Origin: Antitrichia curtipendula
Lineage: Eukaryota > Streptophyta > Bryopsida > Hypnales > Leucodontaceae
Direction of reading: 5' to 3'
NCBI GenBank assembly: GCA_951230915.1
Contig: OX579638.1
Location: 23,516,696-23,580,695, forward strand
Length of the DNA: 64,000 nt
Shown here: in pieces, positions 11,446-23,027 of the stretch
Position numbering within the stretch: the stretch's first letter is position 1
How the letters are laid out: every line of letters starts with the position of its first letter
The notes under the pieces: model-generated
What the model was told of the DNA's origin: nothing
Database searches by the model: none
What the model saw: only the letters and a program-made list of their open reading frames with translations
Position numbers and translations under genes: made by a program

Positions 11446-11520
11446 GTTTCTTCGGTGCACAAACGCATATCATGAAGGAGAAGGCTTATTCTATGTGCAT
11501 AGAAAATTGTGTGAGGTCGC

Positions 11521-11694
11521 TGTTGGATACATATAGTATTAATATAGTACATTGTCCATATGATACAATATAATACAGATATACAGTACCTTTTAGTAAG
11601 AGGTGTGCCTGATCGTGAGAGTCACCTCTGCGATTTAAATAGTGTAATCTGTACACACTTTAATATAATGTAATAATATATTAAAATCTCAACA
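11521..11694 (+). repeat. 5' LTR of the Copia element
   Basis: Begins TGTTGGATAC and ends CTCAACA, directly followed by the primer-binding site; 174 bp, matching the 3' LTR at 166 of 174 positions. Confidence 0.95.
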
Positions 11695-11706
11695 TGGTAT
11701 TAGAGC
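11695..11706 (+). other. Primer-binding site, initiator tRNA-Met type
   Basis: TGGTATTAGAGC immediately follows the 5' LTR. It differs by one base from TGGTATCAGAGC, the usual plant Copia site complementary to the 3' end of initiator tRNA-Met. Confidence 0.9.
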
Positions 11707-11997
11707 TAAGTTCAAGATCCTTATAAAATCTTTATTCCTAATGAAATCTTCATGACATTTGTAGTCTCCATTGAACCTGAAAATGGAGAATAAAAACATC
11801 AATAAATTTCTTTTGCAACTATCTATAAAATCTCCAAAGATATCAATGGTTTTCTTTCAAATATCAATGAAAGAACTATCTCCTATAATAATTTTTCAAA
11901 TTTGTGGAGTTACAATTGCAAATGAAACTTTCAAATTTCAAATTGAAGTATTCTTCTATGAAATTGATAATCATTTTGTAATATAATAACATTCAAA

Positions 11998-14222
11998 ATG
12001 ACTCACAAAATAGACTTAAGTCATATAAGCAAATTTGATGGATCATATTTCAATATATGAAAACATAAAATGACGTTAACCTTTAGGGTAGAAAAATTAT
12101 GGTTAATAGTAAATGGTAAAGAACCTTCACCAGTGGAGCCAACTACAGCTCAGATAGCTGATAGAATCCACCAAGCTTTACCGGCCGAAGGAGTAGGAAG
12201 TGTAAGCAATTGGGTGGCCATAGAAATACCACTGCATTAACATAGTTCTACATGTGCAATCATGTTCCACTGCACACCAAGCATGGACAACCTTGACAAG
12301 TATATTTGAATCACAGGACGTGATTACAAAAATGCATCTTAAAGAAATGTTACACACTCTCAAGATGAAAGAAAATGAGAGTATTATAAAAACATGTTCA
12401 TAAATTTAAATTGTGTCTCCAACAACTACTAGCAGCAGGATTAATTGTCCAAGACGAAGAGGCAATTCTTACCTTAATGAGAAGCTTGCCTCCAAGTTAC
12501 AACACATTCATTTGTTCCTACAGAAGACAACCAGGAATTACTCATCAAACACTAATCAGTGATTTGATACTAGAAGAAACTTTGATGAAAGACATAGGTT
12601 CTACATCAGAAAGTTCATCAGCTCTTTATGTAGGTAAGAAATCTTTTAAGAAAGGCAAGAAGCCTTATTATAATAAAAACTTTAACAAGTTTTCAAATCC
12701 AAAAGGTGAAAGTAGTTATAAACCTTTTGAGAAAAATGATTCAAACACTATCAAAAAGTGTTTTTATTGCAAAAAATTGGGACATGTAATCAAAGATTGT
12801 AGAATCAGAATAGTTGCTGAAAGAAGAACAAAACAAACTAATATTGTTACAACACCACATAAATTATATGTGGTGGCTTTCACAATAAAGGAAGAATCTA
12901 TATCTACATGGTATGTAGATTCTGGAGCTACACAACACATGTGTCATGAAAGAGACGCATTCACTAATTATGAACAATATAAAAATCAACAAGTTGTTTA
13001 CCTAGGAGATGACACGACATCTTATCAAATTCAAAGACTAGGCAATGTCACAATAAAACTTTTAAATGATATGGAGCGAATCATACCTGATGTACTTTAC
13101 ATCCGAGGACTTGCTAAGAATTTATTTTCAGCTAAACAATTAGATACAGCTGGGGGAGAAATTCAAATAAAGTAGGGGACTTCAATATTGTTCAATAAAC
13201 TAGGACATGTAATTGCCAAATGCAAATTACATAATTACTTGTATAAATTAGGTGACACAGTCATTCCTAATCAGCAAATAGTTGCTCTACCAACAACTAC
13301 AAAGTTGAACAAATTTGAATTATGGCATCTTAGACTAGGTCATATCAATCAACAAAGGTTAAAACAATTTCAATTAATATCAAAAGGAATGGACAAATTT
13401 CCAATATAAGAATCATTTTTCTGTAAACCTTGCCTTGAAGGCAAACAACACAAAGAAAAGTTTCCTAGGATGGGATCACAAAGATCCACAGAGATATCAG
13501 GACTTGTGCACTCAGATATTTATGGTCCAATGCAAATAAGGACACAATTAGGATTCAGATATTTCATTACATTTATAGATGACTTATCTAGATATTGCTA
13601 TATTTACCTAATGCAACAAAAATCTGAAGCCCTTGACAAATTTATCCATTATAAAATTTTTGTAGAAAAACAAACAAACCATAAAATCAAAATATTAAGG
13701 TCTAATCGTAGAGGGGAATATACTTCTAAGAACTTTGATACATTTTGTTCCCAAAAAGGGATTAAAAAGGAATTTATAGCAGCCTATACGCTACAACAAA
13801 ATGGTGTATTTGAAAGGAAAAACAGAACTTTAATAGGGGCAGTTTTAGCAATGTTATCACATGCTAAACTACCTAAAGCATTTTGGGGTGAAGCACTTAT
13901 AACTGCAAATTACCTTCAAAATAGAAGTCCTACAAAAGCTATTTTAGATCATAAGACACCTTTTGAATTATGGTTTGGACGACAACCAAAATTATATTAT
14001 CTAAAAATTTTTGGAAGTCAGGCACAAGTTTTAATTCCAAAAGAGATGAGACAAAAGTTGGATCCACATTCAATTGAAGCAATATTTCTTGGCTATAGTG
14101 AAGAATCCAAAGCCTATCGCCTAATGAATACTTCTAATCAAAAGATTTTGATATCTAGAGATGTTTTGTTTAATGAAAATATTCATATTGACCAAAATAC
14201 TGCTATACAAGAAGACAAATAA
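11998..14222 (+). pseudogene. Copia gag-protease-integrase region, broken
   Basis: Gag begins at ATG 11998 (MTHKIDLSHISKFDGSYF). An in-frame TGA replaces the usual Trp of the FDG..Y..W motif, and frameshifts occur near 12240 and 12395. From 12411 the frame has the gag segment (LAAGLIVQDEEAILTLMRSL), a CCHC knuckle (CFYCKKLGHVIKDC) and the protease motif (WYVDSGATQHMC). It stops at TAG 13173-13175, resumes in the same frame through the pre-integrase motif (LWHLRLGHINQ), stops at TAA 13407-13409, and resumes in the integrase core (LVHSDIYGPM, FITFIDDLSRY, QQNGVFERKNRT). The second catalytic Asp of the integrase is replaced: the usual RSDRGGEY reads RSNRRGEY. The frame ends at 14222, followed by a ~24-bp tandem repeat (about 14276-14345) encoding QP-rich units. 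Confidence 0.93.
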
Positions 14223-14494
14223 GACTTGATAGATTTAAACTATTCCAACTTCCTACTATTCCCCATAATCTATCAAATCAGCCCGTTGTACAACCAAATC
14301 AACCAGCTGTACAACCACATCAACTAGATGTACAACCAACTCAAAACGATCTACCAAACCAAAACGATCTATAAAAGTAGTATAATAAATACTCAAGGTC
14401 CATATCATTCACCTTCTCATAATGATTTACATGAAGTATTTCACAACTTTCATTAGAAAGTTCAGAACAAGATTTACCTCATGAAGAGCCAGAA

Positions 14495-16190
14495 GTGACC
14501 TCCACTATTAATAATCAAAGTCCTCCTCCAAGCTCTTCTCGACCTTCAAGGAAAATTCAGCCACCAAAACACATAATTGAGTCAATTCAAGATAGGCCTC
14601 CACCTAAAAGGCCTTGTCCTTATCATCAAAGAAAATATCAAGCTAATATAGCATTTATTTCATTACAAGCTCCTAATACATTACAAGAAGCTTTGGAAAT
14701 AAAAGATGCTAGAGAGTGGCAAGCTGCAGTTCATGCAGAATTTAATTCATTATTAAAGAGCAAAACTTGGAAATTAATCCCACTTCCTCCAAAACGCATA
14801 CCAATAAGTTGTAAATGGGTTTTCAAAATCAAAACCCATTTTGATGGTAGTATAGATAAATACAAGGCCAGATTAATGGCTAGAGGTTTCACTCAAATAA
14901 AAGGGGTAGACTATACAGAAACTTTTTCTCCAGTTGTTAAACTTAATTCTATCAAATTATTAGCATTAGCTACCCAATATAATTTAGAAATTCATCAGTT
15001 AGATGTGAAAACAGCCTTTCTTTATGGCAATCTACAAGAAGAAATTTATATGACTATACCTGAAGGACTGGAAGCTTATTTAAAATTCTTTACATCAGAA
15101 TTTCAATTGGACCCTAATTTAGTTTGCTTACTTCTAAAATCTTTGTATGGGCTTAAACAGTCATCCCGACAGTGGTACCAACGCATTGATCAGTTTTTAC
15201 TTCTACATGGATTTCTTAGATTAACTTCAGATGCAAACATCTATATCCAAAAGGATACCACTTATGGTTTCTTAATCTTAACCATTTATGTTGATGACTG
15301 CATTTTAGTAAGCAACAAAATTTCTCTTATTGACCACCTTAAAAATACTCTTCAAAAAGAATTTGATATGTCGGATGATGGTGAACTCCATTATATATTG
15401 GGAAATACAATTTTACAAAACCGGCAAGAAGGGTGGTTGCTAATACATCAACAAAACTACTCAATTTTTAAACTTCAAGAATATAATATGTTAAATTATA
15501 ATCCACTAAGTACTCCTATATCATCTGGTGTACGACTCAGCAAAGATGATTGTCCTATAACTCCAGAAGAACAAAATCAAACCCAAGCATTTCCTTATTC
15601 TAATATTGTTGGTAGTTTAATGTATGCTATTATCAATTCAAGACCAGATTGTGCTTATGCAATATCTAGCTTAGCACAATATCTTTCTAACCCTGGTAAT
15701 AGTCATATTCAAACTTTAAAATGCACTTTGAGATATATTAAAGGAACACTTTCCTATGGCATTAAATATCAAAAACAAGAGAATGGAGAGATCTTACATG
15801 TTTTTTCCGATGCGGATTGGACTGGAGATAAAGACACTTGTCATTCGACCTCTGGATACTGCTTTCTTCTCGCTGGTGGTGTAATTTCGTGGGGCAGTAA
15901 AAAACAACAATCAATTGCTTTATCTTCCACGGAATTAGAATATATGGCATTATCGAAAGCAACTGCTGAAGCTGTGTGGTTAAGGCACTAGTTACGTGAG
16001 TTAGGTTTTCCGCAATTAAATCCTACCATAATTTATTCTGACAGTCAAAGTGCTATTGTTCTAAGCAACAATCCTAAATATCATTCCTGCAGCAAACACG
16101 TGGATACTCAATATCATTTCACAAGGAAAAAAATTCTTGCCAATGAATTAAGCTGTGTTATATTCCAACATCTGATATTTTAACTAAATC
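14495..16190 (+). pseudogene. Copia reverse transcriptase-RNase H region, broken
   Basis: The frame 14495-15991 carries the Copia reverse transcriptase: FSPVVKLNSIKLLALATQ, LDVKTAFLYGNLQEEIYM, SLYGLKQSSRQWYQ and the catalytic YVDD (as YVDDCIL). RNase H follows (FSDADWTGDKDTCHSTSGY, ALSSTELEYMALSKATAEAV). A TAG at 15989-15991 interrupts RNase H. The same frame then continues with LRELGFPQLNPTIIYSDSQS and KYHSCSKHVDTQYHFTRKK, decaying by about 16180. The upstream pol frame is offset, so a frameshift lies between 14222 and 14495. Confidence 0.93.
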
Positions 16191-16681
16191 TTTACCCCAA
16201 GAAATACACAATCACTGCATGCTCAAGATGGGTATGTGTTTAATACCCCAACCACATGACCAAAACAACCCTAAAATTCAAGCTTTAGTGACTTGTATAT
16301 CATTTCCAAAATTTTAAACACACCAGTCTGATATATGTAGGAGCCAACCTAGCTTATGTGGGAGCAAATCTTCCAAGTGTATTTATTGTTGTTCTCCGTC
16401 CTTTGATTCGTTTTTTTATACCATTTTAAAATAACTTTGCCACAACCATTCAAAATTCTCCTCACCTTGATTCCTCTTGGAGTGGGAGAAATCTTAGACA
16501 ACCAATGTGTCAATTATCCAAGACTCATCAATGTGATACTTTTTCAAAGAATAAACCTCAAATCATAAGAAATAATCGACTTTATAATGGACAGATTCAA
16601 TACCAAGCAAATAGAAGACCATTGAAAATGAAAAATAGGGCTTTACTTTGAAAAACAGAGTATCAACATAGAGGAGGGACA

Positions 16682-17374
16682 ATGTTGATCCAACCTGATT
16701 CTATTTGTTCTCAGCAATGTGGACAACATCAAACTCCAAGATACTCCAAGTTGAAGCCGTCATCTTCAAAAAACGATCACTGCAGTAAACCATTTGTATA
16801 TCACCCTAAGCCAAATACTTCAACAGAATCAAAAGTAATTCAACTTATTTATAGTATTAAAGAAGAACTTGAGCAAGCTACTTACAAGCTACGAGTTCTC
16901 ACAACATACCTAAACCTCAAAGCGCAGTATGATGGAGAGCTGAAGAGTACATCAACTCAAACCAATGGTCCATCACCTCCAAGAAGAAAAGCACGTCAAA
17001 GCCATCAAAGTCAAAAGCTTATTTGCACACAAGAGCTATCCAATGTCAACATCAATGCTCACCAGACCGTCAACAAACCATCGTTATCCAAAGATCAATT
17101 TATTGTGGACACTCACCAGCTCCGCACAGCAAGTGACCAGCTCTACGCAGCATGTCACAAGAACTGCTCATCAAGGAACCAATGTTGCTCATCAAGCTAC
17201 AAGCGCCACACACAAGGGCCGCACATCAACATTCAAGTGCTGCACACAAACATACAAGTGACGAACATTAGCGCCGTGCTCCGACGCCACATTGTAGCTC
17301 CGCACACTGCAAACAACGACACACAACTTCAAAACCTAAGACTCTATGAAAACCTAAAGCGGTTGAATGGATAG
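16682..17374 (+). CDS. Extra 230-aa open frame between pol and 3' LTR of the Copia element
   Basis: An uninterrupted frame of 230 codons lies downstream of pol on the same strand, where most Copia elements have only a short untranslated stretch. The product is rich in Ser, Thr, His, Gln and Asn. Its second half contains repeated His/Thr/Ala units (AHQTVN, TASDQLYA, PHINIQVLHTNIQVTN), reflecting ~30-bp degenerate repeats in the DNA. No known domain, signal peptide or membrane segment is visible. It may be a non-coding repeat-rich 3' region that happens to be open, or an additional element-encoded protein. That it stays open while gag and pol are broken proves little at this length because of its repetitive, stop-poor composition. 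Confidence 0.35.
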   Translation: MLIQPDSICSQQCGQHQTPRYSKLKPSSSKNDHCSKPFVYHPKPNTSTESKVIQLIYSIKEELEQATYKLRVLTTYLNLKAQYDGELKSTSTQTNGPSPPRRKARQSHQSQKLICTQELSNVNINAHQTVNKPSLSKDQFIVDTHQLRTASDQLYAACHKNCSSRNQCCSSSYKRHTQGPHINIQVLHTNIQVTNISAVLRRHIVAPHTANNDTQLQNLRLYENLKRLNG

Positions 17375-17432
17375 AATACTGAAATGGATGGATGAAGCAA
17401 ATGTGAACAACTAGTTGACTGGACTAGTGTAC

Positions 17433-17441
17433 TAGTGGGAG
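17433..17441 (+). other. Polypurine-type tract
   Basis: TAGTGGGAG directly precedes the TGTTGG of the 3' LTR, as expected for the plus-strand primer of a Copia element; it is short and not a pure purine run. Confidence 0.6.
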
Positions 17442-17615
17442 TGTTGGATACATACAGTATTAATATAGTACACTGTCCATATGATACAATATAATACAGA
17501 TATACAGCACCTTTTAGTAAGAAGTGTGTCTGATCGTGAGAGTCACCTCTGCGATTTAAATAGTGTAATCTATACACACTTTAATATAATGTAATAATAT
17601 ATTACAATCTCAATA
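17442..17615 (+). repeat. 3' LTR of the Copia element
   Basis: Begins TGTTGGATAC and ends CTCAATA (a mutated CA terminus); 174 bp, followed by the GCCGC target duplication. Confidence 0.95.
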
Positions 17616-17620
17616 GCCGC

Positions 17621-17966
17621 ACAGGCGGGGATATGGATGAAGATCCCGAATAGAAACCCTCTCCAACTGATCGACTCCTCTAAACTGGCACTTAAAAGGA
17701 GAATGGAGTCTCTGGGCCTCACCAACAAAAAAATCTGACAACTGAGATTTTTCCGTCATCTTTTCTGAAGACTGAGGATGACAGAGCTCGATCGCCATAT
17801 CGTCTGCACTGGTATACAATTATGCCAATTGAATTTTCTTTGTTGAGTCATTAATTGTCCCTCAATTCTATGGAACTGCATCCAACGATGAATGTATAAA
17901 TATGTAATCGGAGGAAATTAGAATCGACAGAAACGAGTGAGTGATGGGCTGAGGTAGAAGGCGATT
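17621..17966. other. Right flank of the Copia insertion
   Basis: Moderate-GC sequence with one open frame on the minus strand (17610-17819) crossing the LTR border; it has no recognisable domain. This is probably the continuation of the DNA that was interrupted at 11520. Confidence 0.35.
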
Positions 17967-18569
17967 GTGAATTGTAGAGTGGAAGTTTTCATGAGCAAGA
18001 GTACAGAAAATATACTCTTGCTTACCCTGCCAAACTCAAGTGTTCATTTGTATAGTTGTTTGCTTGGATTCTGGATACTTGAACTCATTCTCATGTTTCT
18101 GACTTCCACTACTTTGATATCAGCAAATGCCAACTTCGTTTGTGAAGACTTCTATCGCAAATTAACATTGGTCCAACCGACAGTCACTTTGGAGGGACTT
18201 GATGAAGGGAAGTGGAGAGTTGAGATTGAACCTGGCAAAGAAAATCATAGCCTGGGGATTTTGAGATGGTTGGCAAAAGTTTTTGGCGGATCACATCTTG
18301 CAAATTGGAAACCAGTTATCTTTTTTAAGGTATGTTTGCACTTTACAGGTGTTGTTTGTGAGGGTTTTAGGAATGAATTTATACCTACTTCCGGACAAGA
18401 TTCACATTCCAAACAACAACTCTGGCTCCAAGTGGGAACGTACCTTTACTCTAGCAGCCGGATCTTATTTCTAAGTGTTGGTACGAACAAGTTACAGAAG
18501 AACAAGTTTGCATTATTGTTTTCTATTATAATTGTGGTCTCTGATGAATTATTAAGATTTTGTGGATGA
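17967..18569 (+). CDS. Hypothetical 200-codon open frame, possible gene fragment
   Basis: The frame starts MNCRVEVFMSKSTENILL, has a hydrophobic stretch (about residues 32-53, CLLGFWILELILMFL) and a Trp-containing part (GKWRVEIEPGKENHS, WLAKVFGGSHLANWKP). A GT at the end of VIFFK and a following pyrimidine-AG allow an alternative spliced reading into a second frame, so exon structure is uncertain. No homologous family is recognised. It could be a relic of the locus disrupted by the Copia element. Confidence 0.25.
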   Translation: MNCRVEVFMSKSTENILLLTLPNSSVHLYSCLLGFWILELILMFLTSTTLISANANFVCEDFYRKLTLVQPTVTLEGLDEGKWRVEIEPGKENHSLGILRWLAKVFGGSHLANWKPVIFFKVCLHFTGVVCEGFRNEFIPTSGQDSHSKQQLWLQVGTYLYSSSRILFLSVGTNKLQKNKFALLFSIIIVVSDELLRFCG

Positions 18570-20651
18570 ACTACACCCTAATTAAGTCAAGACATGTGTT
18601 CGATTGCAGTCAGAATATTTTAGGGTATGAGCTATCTGTAAAATGCTAGTGTACAAATCTTGTTGTTTTGTTTTGCACTTTCTTGTTGTCTTCCCTTAGG
18701 CAGATTGTGAAACAGTTGTGTTTGTCACTTCTGTTGATTTCAAGTGAAAGTATTGGACTTGTGAATGATTGCTGGGGACCTCCCATTTTTTGAACGAGTT
18801 TGCGTCATATTTGTTTAGGGTTTAGGCGGTGTGATTTGCAACTTTATTGGGATCATTATGCGAGCGGCATTCACTTGATGTCCTCCCTTAAGTTGATAGT
18901 GAAATGTTCTTGTTTGGCACTAATGTTGATCTATAATGAAGTATTGGAATTCAAATAACTGTTCAATTAGGCACTGTGGTTTGCAACTTTGTTGGGATTA
19001 TTATGCGAGCGGTTTAAACACAAATTTAACTCAGATGAAGTAAGGTAAACTACCCCATTACGGATAGAATGGGGAGATAGAATTATGATAGCGGTGTACA
19101 TTTCAGAACTTGTAAGAGTTTTGAATCACTGTGAAGTGCCTCCCCATGGCTAATTTGAACGAATTTTTATTATATTTGTTTTACAGTTTAGGTCTTAGGT
19201 CAAACCACTTCTTACGGACCTGCTCAACATAATGTTGGTTCAGTGTTTTGTTTTTTAGACCATTTGTTACTCGTTAACAGTAGCAGGCAGGTGCAAAGTG
19301 CCTCTTCGAGTTTTGAATGACCTCAGTGCCTAATAAGAAGGCCTCTTTGAGTTTTGTGAAGAAGGCAGTTACTACCTCTTTTGAGTGTATAGCATAGTGA
19401 CACAGATGTCACTATGCACTCAAAAAAAAATTTAAATTTAAATTTATTTATTTTTTCAATTACCCACCTTGGTGAGCTCAAAAAAAATTTAAAATTAAAT
19501 TAATTAAAATTTATTTTTCACCCCCCCCTTCCCACCCTTTTGTAATTTTGAGGTAGGGTGGGGTTGACAATCGATATGGGATAGATCCCATATTTGTATA
19601 TGTATCCGTAGTTGTATATATACACGTAGCTATACATGTATCTATATCCATATCTATATATGTATCGTATCCCAAATTATTTTTTTGAATTGGCAGCGTT
19701 CCAAGGGGGGCTGATTTTTTTTAACACAATCCACGGCCTTCATTGACTGGAATACCTAAACAACCTCTTTCCAGTGCATAGTGGCTACTGTAATAGATAT
19801 TTTACAACATTTGCATTATATTTGTCTAGAATTTTGGTCAAAACACTTTTCAAATGATAAAAGTACAAGACGTAACAATTGCCGGGAATCCTTTCGTTCA
19901 TTCTGCGAAAGCATTTTGATCTGCAATTATGGTTTCCACACCTGTAATGCACGGTTACGCAATTTTGCCCACGTAATCTAGCATTACATATTTTTCATCC
20001 AAAATATTCTATTACTCAACAGTGGTTTACGTTGGGCAATGCCTCTTGTCGTCAAACCTCACGTCAAACATTTCAGGGAAAAAAGAGCTTCCTTGTTGGG
20101 CTCCGTCCTCCTCGCCGGACCTTTTTTCCCTAAATGCCCTCCTCCTCAAGCATTGCCGTATACGTAATCTACTTGAGATCTTCTATTTCTTGAAAATGGA
20201 TAATCTAGTTTTGAAGCCAGGAAGCGTTGAAAAACATAAACTTGAACAAAATGCATCAAGACGCTTACATACATGTTGTAGGATTGATCAACACAAGTGA
20301 GGCCAGAAAACTTGGCACTAGGCCCGCGCACATAAGGCAAACGGGGTGTGTGGGACGTCGGATATGAGGGCGCGCAAACACTAGTTTGCTTAAACCAGCC
20401 TTCACGGTGTAGCCCTTAGATTTTGTGCGACTTGCGCCCTCACAGATTGTTTACTGCATAGGAAGGGCCCGCAGGTGAATCGAGGTGGCCAAAAATAGAC
20501 ATGTCAGACCAGGAAAACACAAGGCAACTTCAGTTGTCTCTCTCCTTTGAAGGCCCTCTAGCAACAGAGCGTTTGCGCCACAGAGCGTGAAGAAACTTTG
20601 TTTTATGAACTTCCTTAAGTGAGTTAGGGTTTTGATTTTTGGGGTGACATT
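18570..20651. other. Gene-free region with tandem and hexamer-like repeats
   Basis: GTGRTTTGCAACTTTRTTGG followed by GATYATTATGCGAGCGG occurs at 18831 and 18976 (145-bp spacing), with related blocks near 19120-19200. At 19425-19510 are two A/T runs of AAATTTAAATT type. At about 19580-19675 is an imperfect run of GTATCCATATC-like hexamers, similar to one at 54340-54475. No coding region is supported. Confidence 0.55.
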
Positions 20652-21474
20652 ATGGAGGTTCCAAGGGGGAGTTTATTATCTTTAATGTTTCACGATGAGG
20701 GAGGTGATAGTTCTCAAGGGGCTCGTGGTGCTTCAAATTTGAAGAGGGAGTGGACGGAGGCGACTTTGAGGTTTCTTGTAGACTTGTGTGAGGAGAAATA
20801 TTGGGAGTACAACCGCAAGGCCTTCAAAAAAGCAAATTGGGAGTCATTTGCGAGCCAACTCAACACACAGTTTCCAGAGGAGCCTCAACGAACTTGGCAA
20901 CAAACGCGTGAAAAGTGGAACAAGATGAGGTCCACGTACATGGAGGAGAAAGTGAAGCAAGATGAGATTGGAGTGCTACCTTCTACATGGAAACCATGGT
21001 ATGAAATCTTCGATAATATTTTTGGTGGTACTACAAAGATCAACGATGTGCCTCATGGTGTAGATCAAGGAGTTTGTTTGCAACATTCGGAGTCATTGGT
21101 TTTGAGTGATGATGATGATGTTCAGGGCACTTTGCCCACCACTCCTCCTCCTCCTCCTCCCTCCACTGCAAATATTGCTTCTTCACACTCCCCACGCACC
21201 CAGGCGGTTAACCAACCGGATGTGAAGGACAAGTGAATCAGAGTGCTGGAAAAAGGAAGAGGAAGTTGACTATGGGAGAAGAATCCATTGTTTTCGCCAT
21301 CAACAATTTTCTAAGGAAATTCTAGAGGTGGAAAAGATGAAGTTGCAAATTACGGAGAAGTTGATTGATAGTGAAAGGGAGGGTAGGCAAGATGTATTGA
21401 AAGGCCAACTACAGATGGCGGCCATTTTTGTTGAAGTACTGAAGGCCAACAACGCTTCTGGGACTTCTAAGTAG
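20652..21474 (+). pseudogene. PIF/Harbinger ORF1: Myb/SANT-like (trihelix) DNA-binding protein
   Basis: In PIF/Harbinger elements this accessory protein binds the element ends and brings the transposase to the nucleus. The frame 20652-21236 (194 codons) has a Myb/SANT-like domain at residues ~30-125: REWTEATLRFLVDLCEEKYW, ANWESFASQLNTQF, TWQQTREKWNKMRSTY, TWKPWYEIFDNIFGG. Asp- and Pro-rich linkers follow (DDDD and a PPPPPP run). The C-terminal part continues out of frame to 21474 (GEESIVFAINNF.., then EVEKMKLQITEKLIDSEREG and ANNASGTSK), so at least two frameshifts separate it from the N-terminus. It faces the transposase fragment to the right. Confidence 0.8.
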
Positions 21475-21684
21475 ATGTTTCTTCTCCTTAGCCGTTTACT
21501 TTTATTGATTTGATTTGTTGAAATCTTTATTCTAATTTTGTATGAAATTTAGTTGAATTTGATTTGGATTTGTTACAAATTCTACTACATTCAATAAAAG
21601 ACTTTTTTTCCAACATGATTCTATGTACATGTGTACAAGCACTTACATTCAAAGATTTGAGAAATTGCATATGCAATATATTAA

Positions 21685-23027
21685 CATTCATTCATCATTA
21701 GGGTTTTCCAAGACCCATTGTGCAAACAATTTTTTCTTCAATCTCTCTCCTTCACGTTTTGATGCTTCTCCATCCCTAGTCACGGATAACCTTATATTCC
21801 CGAATCCAACTAGTGGATCTCTTCTCAAATGTGCATTAGCCACGTGAGGCTCATGTTCGTTCAGCAACTCACAAGAATTGTGAAGCATGCCACAGTGACT
21901 CTAGCAGCCCTATCCACTCCTGAATTGAAATGCTTCAATATCCTCCATCTATTCTTCAAACTCCCAAATGCTTGTTCAATGACCACTCACTAGAGTTCAT
22001 TGAATTGTCAAATCGCTTCTTCTCCAAATCGTTTGGAGCCTTCCAATTCTTCATCAAGTACGTTCACATGGGATAAGCAGCATCTCCAATCAAGTAAGGA
22101 GTACAACGGACATCTTCCACCAAAACAACCGAATCTTGAAGAATCTCCCGTTTCTTCAAGTTTTTGTACAAACTTGAGACTTTGAATTGACCACCATCAT
22201 GTACTCCTCCAGGTTGGCCGGCGCAAACATTCCAAAAAATCTTCTTTGAATCACATACCGCTTGTAGAACAATAGAATGAAATTTTTCCTATTGAAGAAG
22301 TCACTAGCAGCTAATGTCACTCTTCTATTAGGATTCTCTGCTAACAGTATGTGAGGCCTATCAATAGCTCCAGAAATGTTTGGCAATCTTGTTATATCTT
22401 GAAAGTCGAATATGATGGTGTAAAGGCGGTCTCTACTCGGAATACTAATGTAATAACTAGACAATTTGTCTTTGTCCATAAGTATGTCACAAACTATGTC
22501 TACATACTTCCTAATAGTTGAAGCCCCAATCTTAAAATGATTCGCCATATGCTCTGGACTATGGCCATGTGCAAATCTATAAATCACGAATGCCACAATT
22601 TTTCTAATTTCCATTTGTAGCCTCACTTGATTCACACACCTACTTCTCAAGAATGGTGCCAACATGGTCAACAAGTTTTCAAATGCACCAAAACTCATTC
22701 TATAGAACTTTTTGAATTTGTTGTGGTGCATTTCATTGCTTGATATCTACACTATTGTCTCTACAAAATTCCAATGTGTCGCTTGTCGAGGCTCTACCCA
22801 AAAGAGACGGGGAACATTTGGTTTCTTCCTCTTGCAAGCAACAACAACAAGGAAAGAAAATGAAACCCCATTGAAGTCCCTCCACTAGAATTAAAAATCT
22901 CCCAAGCTTGAGATTTGTACCTCAAGGAATTGCTCATTGTCATAGACAACATCATCCATATGAGCACCACTTGAGCACAAAAAGTGGGCTCCATATGCAC
23001 TTCGAACCTCTTCCAAATTGTTTGCAT
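21685..23027 (-). pseudogene. PIF/Harbinger transposase (HARBI1-like nuclease), broken
   Basis: The best frame is 22156-22731 (minus): KKFYRMSFGAFENLLTMLAP, QVRLQMEIRKIVAFVIYRFA, FKIGASTIRKYVDIVCDIL, then the catalytic region ISGAIDRPHILL (normally GxIDGTHI), LAASDFFNRKNF and FGMFAPANLEEY. Out-of-frame pieces continue down to 21685: VVLVEDVRCTPYLIGDAAYP followed by a stop, SLKNRWRILKHFNSGVDRAA, and HEPHVANAHLRRDPLVGFGN. A possible N-terminal piece lies at 22794-23027. The element is clearly dead. Convergent ORF1 and transposase fit this superfamily. TIRs and the expected 3-bp TWA duplications were not identified. Confidence 0.85.

Larger units (their letters stand above)
11521..17615 (+). mobile_element. 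Ty1/Copia LTR retrotransposon, complete but decayed
   Basis: A full-length element of 6,095 bp with two 174-bp LTRs, a primer-binding site, gag-pol in Copia order (gag, protease, integrase, reverse transcriptase, RNase H) and a polypurine-type tract before the right LTR. It is flanked by GTCGC (11516-11520) and GCCGC (17616-17620), a 5-bp target duplication with one mismatch. The LTRs differ at 8 of 174 positions counted by eye, so the insertion is not recent. Internal stops and frameshifts make it non-autonomous. It landed in or next to the unidentified exon-like repeat to its left. Confidence 0.95.

Noticed and set aside
16965..17261. 98-codon second frame within the Copia 3' region
   Set aside because: It overlaps the longer frame and reflects the same stop-poor repeats.
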